From Drechslerella dactyloides (taxonomy: Eukaryota > Ascomycota > Orbiliomycetes > Orbiliales > Orbiliaceae), in NCBI GenBank assembly GCA_020064725.1, contig JAGTWJ010000006.1:992001-1056000 (forward strand): a stretch of DNA of 64,000 nt. Reading direction: 5' to 3'. Made by a program: the position numbers and the translations under genes. The notes under the pieces were generated by a model, which made no database searches, was not told where the DNA came from, and saw only the letters and a list, made by a program, of their open reading frames with translations. Shown piece by piece: positions 60,101 to 64,000 of the stretch. Numbering within the stretch: the first letter of the stretch is position 1; every line of letters begins with the position of its first letter.

Positions 60101-60775
60101 GGTTACCTGCGCGCTGCTGTTCTTCGTGGCGACCATTATACCATACCAGTTTGCGTATGTCGTTGTGTGCATTGTGCAATTGGTCATCTGCATCCGAGCT
60201 CTGAAGTTTGCTCGAGAAAGCGTAAGTTTCACCGGACAGATCTGTTACAAAGCGCTGTTCTAACACGATGATAATTCAGGGCTACGGAACGCGGTCGAAT
60301 GTGCACTGGGACTTTGCCAATTATAGCCACTCGCTGCTGATTCTGATGATTTGGATCTTGCCAATCAACCTCCCGGTCTTGGTTGTGTGGATACACAACC
60401 TTGCCGTCCATTGGTTAACACCCTTCTCGTCGCATCACAACGTCCTCTCCGTCATGCCGTTCATCCTTCTTGTGGAGACGCTCACGTGTGGCAATATGAT
60501 CCCACGTTGCGAGAATCCGTAAGTAGAAATATGCTTCTCGGGTATTGTTATAACGCTAACGATGTGCTAGACTACGACACGTCACAAGCCTGCTCTTTCT
60601 CGGAGTCGCAGCGTACGCCGCAATGTACGGTGTCATGTACGCCTACATGCTGCACCACGCGACCAATCTCGTTGCCGCATGGTTGGTTGTGCTGCACTTC
60701 AGCTCGACCCCATTCTCGATTTCCGGCCTTGTAGAACTATTCAACGCCTCGGAGGAGCCGAAGAAACTGCCGTGA
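57102..60775 (+). CDS. BST1: GPI inositol-deacylase Bst1
   Basis: Join 57102..58488, 58590..59985, 60044..60221, 60280..60518 and 60571..60775, 1134 residues, the length usual for filamentous fungi. The start is fixed by an in-frame TAG directly before the ATG. Residues 1-95 are polar; 101-120 form the first membrane span. The luminal lipase domain carries VPVLFIPGNAGSYKQVRP and the nucleophile elbow GHSMGG with Ser288. A long luminal region follows, then several hydrophobic spans from about residue 800 to the end (FVAFPLLIVALVLR, LLVTCALLFFVATIIPYQFA, LLFLGVAAYAAMYGVMY). Bst1 (human PGAP1) removes the acyl chain from the inositol of GPI anchors in the ER, allowing GPI proteins to leave for the Golgi and helping quality control. 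All four introns (52-101 nt) have clean signals. Confidence 0.96.
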
Positions 60776-61470
60776 CTGCCGCGAGAACGCAATGACCAAC
60801 CAAACCACTTGACGACTTCCAAACCCCTTCGTTCCCGCTTCCGCTCGTCTCCGACCCGCGTCGATTGTACAAAGATATAGATGGCATCTTCCGAATCTCT
60901 CTATACACTGCTCCTTTTTACGATTTACGATACGCATCGTCGTTATCTTTCACCACCCGCTCGTCCGCCATACCACTTTTGTGTCCGACCTTTGCATCCT
61001 CCGTATAATTTTTGAAGTACCGGGACGTTGAGCGATAAACTGGATGGGTTTTTTTTTCATGTCCTTTTCCTTTTTATTATCCACTTTTTGTTGCAGCAGG
61101 TTTACCGGCAGTTTTTCCATTGCTTTCATCTAGACGGCGTACTCCTTTTTTTCTCTCTTTTTCTTTTCCTCTCGTCTCTTACTTTAAAACCTTCTTCTCC
61201 CTCTCCGTGCTTCCTACCTTTTAATTAATGTCCCTCTTCGTTTTTTTTTTGTTTAAACTTTTCGCTCTCGTCTGTGATGCCTGCGACTGGTCACTTGATG
61301 ACGCGGGTTTAGCGACATTCTTTGATATACATTTTCATTCTGGGAGGGCGGTTTCTTTCTATTTATTATATCAACCCCAACCATTTTTTTCTTCTTCTTC
61401 ATTCTCATTCATATTCTCTTCGGTGTCTGAATAAGATGATTCATTCAGCTGTAATGTAGATTAGCTTGGA

Positions 61471-61495
61471 CCAGACCAGACCAGACCAGACCAGA
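61471..61495. repeat. CCAGA pentanucleotide microsatellite
   Basis: Five perfect tandem copies of CCAGA downstream of BST1. Confidence 0.9.
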
Positions 61496-61680
61496 CTACA
61501 TGCAAAGGAACTTGAAGGCGCGGGGCATCCTCATCGGCGATACTGCACGTCCTGCGCTGTACGTCTTTCGTTCGTTCGATGGCATGCCATTGCAACCCAC
61601 TCGCTTACTTTGCTCTCTTGCATTTTTCGCAGCCCTCCCTCCATGCATGGCTATGGATCGATCGATCGATATTATATATA

Positions 61681-61727
61681 TTACATTACATTACATTATA
61701 TATTACATTACATTATATTACATTATA
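61681..61727. repeat. TTACA pentanucleotide microsatellite
   Basis: An imperfect run of TTACA units interrupted by TTATA, in the same convergent intergenic region. Confidence 0.85.
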
Positions 61728-62230
61728 CTTATGTTCGATATATTATATCTATGAGCTTCATTCCCGGATATCACTATTTCGACGGCTCGTTCCGATTTCT
61801 TGTGCTTCTGTCTATCGTATCACCGTTTCAAAATACTGGCCGTTGCCAGATCGGTTTGGAGATATGTTGATATGGTTTATATGGGATTCGATCGCAGAGT
61901 TCTGTTCATATCTTGTACCCCCGCTCGTTCTGTTCACGTAGATGTTATGTTGCGATCTTGGCTAGCTAGACAAGCGAACGGAGTGGTAGGAAGCTGGAGG
62001 CTTGAAATGACATTACATTATCTTATCTTGAATCTATATTACGTATGCGTGCGGTGACTTTGGTGTGTCGGGTGACTCGATTCACTTGGTTAGTACCTTT
62101 CTGCCAAAGTCGTGCGGTGTAGGTATCATGGGTCGTATGCGTGCATACATGAACGAATGGCTTGGATTCTATCTGGGTATATTATTATGGTACATGTCGG
62201 AAGATACGATAAATTGCGCGAAAAGGGGGC

Positions 62231-63148
62231 CTACGCCGCTTTGGACAGCGGCACGCCGTTCCACGTCAGCGTAATCTCCTGCTCGAGAGGGTCGTCGTCG
62301 GCTTGCTCGATGTCGGCGTCATCGAGGGGGACGCTGGGCAGGCCGTGCTCCCGGGAGATGTATCTGGCTGTGATGCCGAAGCCGCCGAGGGAGCGGTTCG
62401 CGACCTCGTTCCAGGTGAATTGCTGCAATAGACCGCCTTGACCTGTGAGACGGAACGAGAGGTATGATCCTCCGCTGTCGTTGTCGTTATAATCTTCCTC
62501 CTTGCCGTGGTACTCCATCTTGTATTGTCTCAACAGCTGGATGGTGGCGCTTTCGCTTTCGTAGAAGTTTGGTCTGTACACGTAGGCTAGCGGTGTGACT
62601 TTGACGAAGCCGAGCGCGCGGCGGCTGGCCAGCATCTGTCGCCGCATGCCGGGCGTCATGTCGCGGACGCTGGCGAGGATGCCCAGGGCGTCGACGGGGT
62701 GGTTTGCCAGTGCGCCCTCTAATTCGCGGACGTACTGGGGGCCCTTCCAGCTCTTTTCGCCGAACTTACATTGCACGATCATTGGTAGTTTGATCTTACT
62801 CGCATCGTTGGCTGTCGAGCCGTCCGCGGCCGTCAGGCGCGGCAGCTCCCAGACACCCTGCAGGTCGATGCCGGCGTCGTCCTTGCCGCCGATACGTGTG
62901 AGCGAGACGCCGGGGAGGCGGGCGAGCGCGGCTAGGACGGTATATTCGTAGAGGGTGCCGTTGAAGACTGTTGTTGTCGGATTGAGGCCGACGAGATAGG
63001 CGTAGCGGAGGAAGGAAGGGATGTCGGTGTGCGTTATGGGGGAGGATGATGCATGGCGGATGGCCAGCGGCGGTGGTGCTCGCGAGGGTATATTCGAGCG
63101 AGCATGGCTGCAAAGCGCGGCGAGAATCGGCCGACGCATCAGTTTCAT
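62231..63148 (-). CDS. RRG7: Mitochondrial Rrg7 (DUF2034 nuclease-fold protein)
   Basis: A single exon of 305 residues. The frame is open further upstream but only from a non-ATG codon, so the ATG at 63,148 is chosen. The N-terminus (MRRPILAALCSHARS, then IRHASSS) is basic, lacks acidic residues and looks like a mitochondrial targeting peptide. The core matches the restriction-endonuclease-like family of yeast Rrg7: YEYTVLAALARLPGV with Glu68, GGKDDAGIDLQG with Asp95, and IVQCKFG with Lys128, together the E...D...QxK arrangement of PD-(D/E)xK nucleases. In yeast the gene is needed for respiratory growth, but its substrate is not known to me. The last 40 residues are acidic. It is transcribed divergently from END3. 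Confidence 0.88.
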   Translation of the reverse strand: MKLMRRPILAALCSHARSNIPSRAPPPLAIRHASSSPITHTDIPSFLRYAYLVGLNPTTTVFNGTLYEYTVLAALARLPGVSLTRIGGKDDAGIDLQGVWELPRLTAADGSTANDASKIKLPMIVQCKFGEKSWKGPQYVRELEGALANHPVDALGILASVRDMTPGMRRQMLASRRALGFVKVTPLAYVYRPNFYESESATIQLLRQYKMEYHGKEEDYNDNDSGGSYLSFRLTGQGGLLQQFTWNEVANRSLGGFGITARYISREHGLPSVPLDDADIEQADDDPLEQEITLTWNGVPLSKAA

Positions 63149-63397
63149 AAGAATGTGAAGATGGAAGGAAAGAGAGAGAGAAAACGGAGATGTTGGATAT
63201 TTGCGGGTTTGGTGTTGCGCGACCTGCCACAAGCCGCGGACTTACGTCGTGCAGGCGGCAGTGCGGTCAGGTCAGCCCGCCCGCGCCCTATAAACCACCT
63301 CGCCCAGCCGTCCATCCACCTTCACGACATCGCATAATTCCCCCCTCCTCCCGCCGACAAGCTCCGAACCGAACCTATACGCCCCCCGCTACCCACG
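63149..63397. promoter_or_regulatory. Divergent promoter between RRG7 and END3
   Basis: 249 bp separates the two start codons, so both promoters and leaders must fit here. The right half is C-rich on the plus strand (CGCCCTATAAACCACC near 63,288), which may be a TATA-like element for END3. Confidence 0.55.
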
Positions 63398-64000
63398 ATG
63401 AGCATCAACCAGTCCGAGGTCCAGAAGTACTGGGAGATCTTTGCCGTCCTCGCCAACGGCGGATCGCATCTGGACGGCAGCCAGGCGGCTTCCGTGCTCA
63501 AGAACTCCAGCCTAGACGACACCCAGCTCGAGAAGGTCTGGGACCTCGCGGACATTGACAATGACGGCCGACTGGACTTCGAGGAGTTCTGCGTCGCGAT
63601 GAAGCTGATCTACAACGTGCTCGGAGGGGTGTGTAACCCGCGTTCCCCTTACTCCACCCGATCCGGCGGGCGTCTCGCCGACGGTGCCCCTCGCGGGACT
63701 GCGCCCCGTGACATGACATGATACACGTACGGCTGTTGCTGACAGGATCGAGCGAGCCACGGGGACGGATTGCCTAGGAATCACCAGATGTACCAGACCG
63801 GCTACCAGACTACCTGATCCCGGAGAGCAAGGCGCACCTTGTCGCCGCCACGCAGGCGCTGACCAAGACCGCGCCCAAGATCGAGATCCCCGTCGAGGAA
63901 GACGACACACCGGGCTTGAGGGATGGTTTTGACTGGTACATGTCGCCCGCGGACAAGGGGCGGTATGAAGCCATCTACAGCGCCAACGTCGACCGGCACG
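63398..64000 (+). CDS. END3: End3, EH-domain endocytosis protein (3' end beyond window)
   Basis: Join 63398..63628 and 63778 to the window edge; 151 residues are visible. The 149-nt intron has donor GTGTGT, branch TTGCTGAC and acceptor GCCTAG; the nearer acceptor GACAG at 63,744 would put the second exon out of frame. The N-terminal EH domain (residues 1-90) has WEIFAVLANGGSHLDGSQAA, VWDLADIDNDGRLDFEEF (an EF-hand-like calcium loop, DIDNDGRLDFEE) and the expected helix. PDYLIPESKAHLV and EDDTPGLRDGFDWYMSP follow, both typical of End3. End3 works with Pan1 and Sla1 at cortical actin patches to drive clathrin-mediated endocytosis. The remaining C-terminal half, with the second EH-like domain and coiled coils, lies outside the window. 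Confidence 0.95.

Larger units (their letters stand above)
60776..62230. other. Convergent intergenic region
   Basis: About 1.45 kb between the ends of BST1 and RRG7. From 61,050 to 61,430 it is T-rich, fitting BST1 3' sequence. It holds two microsatellites (61,471-61,495 and 61,681-61,727) and a GATCGATCGATCGAT word at 61,659-61,670. No gene was accepted. Confidence 0.55.

Noticed and set aside
10869..60775. A biosynthetic gene cluster around the P450, or a GPI-anchor gene cluster
   Set aside because: No synthase, transporter or regulator lies near the P450, and GPI15 and BST1 are about 26 kb apart with unrelated genes between them.

Overview
The window is nuclear DNA of a filamentous ascomycete (Pezizomycotina). 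Short introns of about 50-150 nt with GTAAGT-type donors, CTNAC-type branch points and YAG acceptors interrupt most genes. The gene set is typical of this group: a CYP52-like P450, a secreted WSC protein, a fungal kinase-like protein, 'gastric mucin-like' and Sds3-type proteins, and homologues of yeast RPL25, GPI15, BST1, RRG7 and END3. I cannot fix the class or genus. I saw no rRNA, tRNA, CRISPR array or intact transposon.

Layout. 0-10 kb: a small hypothetical protein with a Cys-rich tail (minus), a long UFD1-domain protein with zinc fingers (minus), and a 'gastric mucin-like' protein (plus). 10.8-15.9 kb: a membrane-anchored nucleotide pyrophosphatase/phosphodiesterase (plus) converging on a seven-exon CYP52-type P450 (minus), which has a G-rich tandem repeat upstream. 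15.9-20.7 kb: no gene recognised. 20.7-22.8 kb: a kinase-like protein with degenerate catalytic motifs. 22.9-24.5 kb: no gene, partly AT-rich. 24.6-25.9 kb: a secreted WSC protein with a low-complexity tail and a probable 5-nt exon. 27.9-37.4 kb: RPL25/uL23 (minus), a small secreted protein, GPI15/PIG-H, a fungal protein of unknown function and an Sds3-like histone deacetylase subunit (all plus). 37.4-48.7 kb: an 11-kb stretch without a recognisable gene, rich in short repeats. 48.7-51.6 kb: a 938-residue protein of unknown function. 51.6-57.1 kb: no gene. 57.1-60.8 kb: BST1. 62.2-64 kb: RRG7 (minus) and the start of END3 (plus), sharing a 249-bp divergent promoter; END3 runs off the window.

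The genes do not form an obvious pathway cluster. Two act in GPI-anchor metabolism in the ER (GPI15 in the first step, BST1 in inositol deacylation) but lie 26 kb apart among unrelated housekeeping genes. Exon joins were worked out by hand from splice signals and reading-frame continuity. They are strongest where the family is recognised (RPL25, P450, BST1, GPI15, END3) and weakest for the small secreted protein and the 3' exon of the mucin-like gene.
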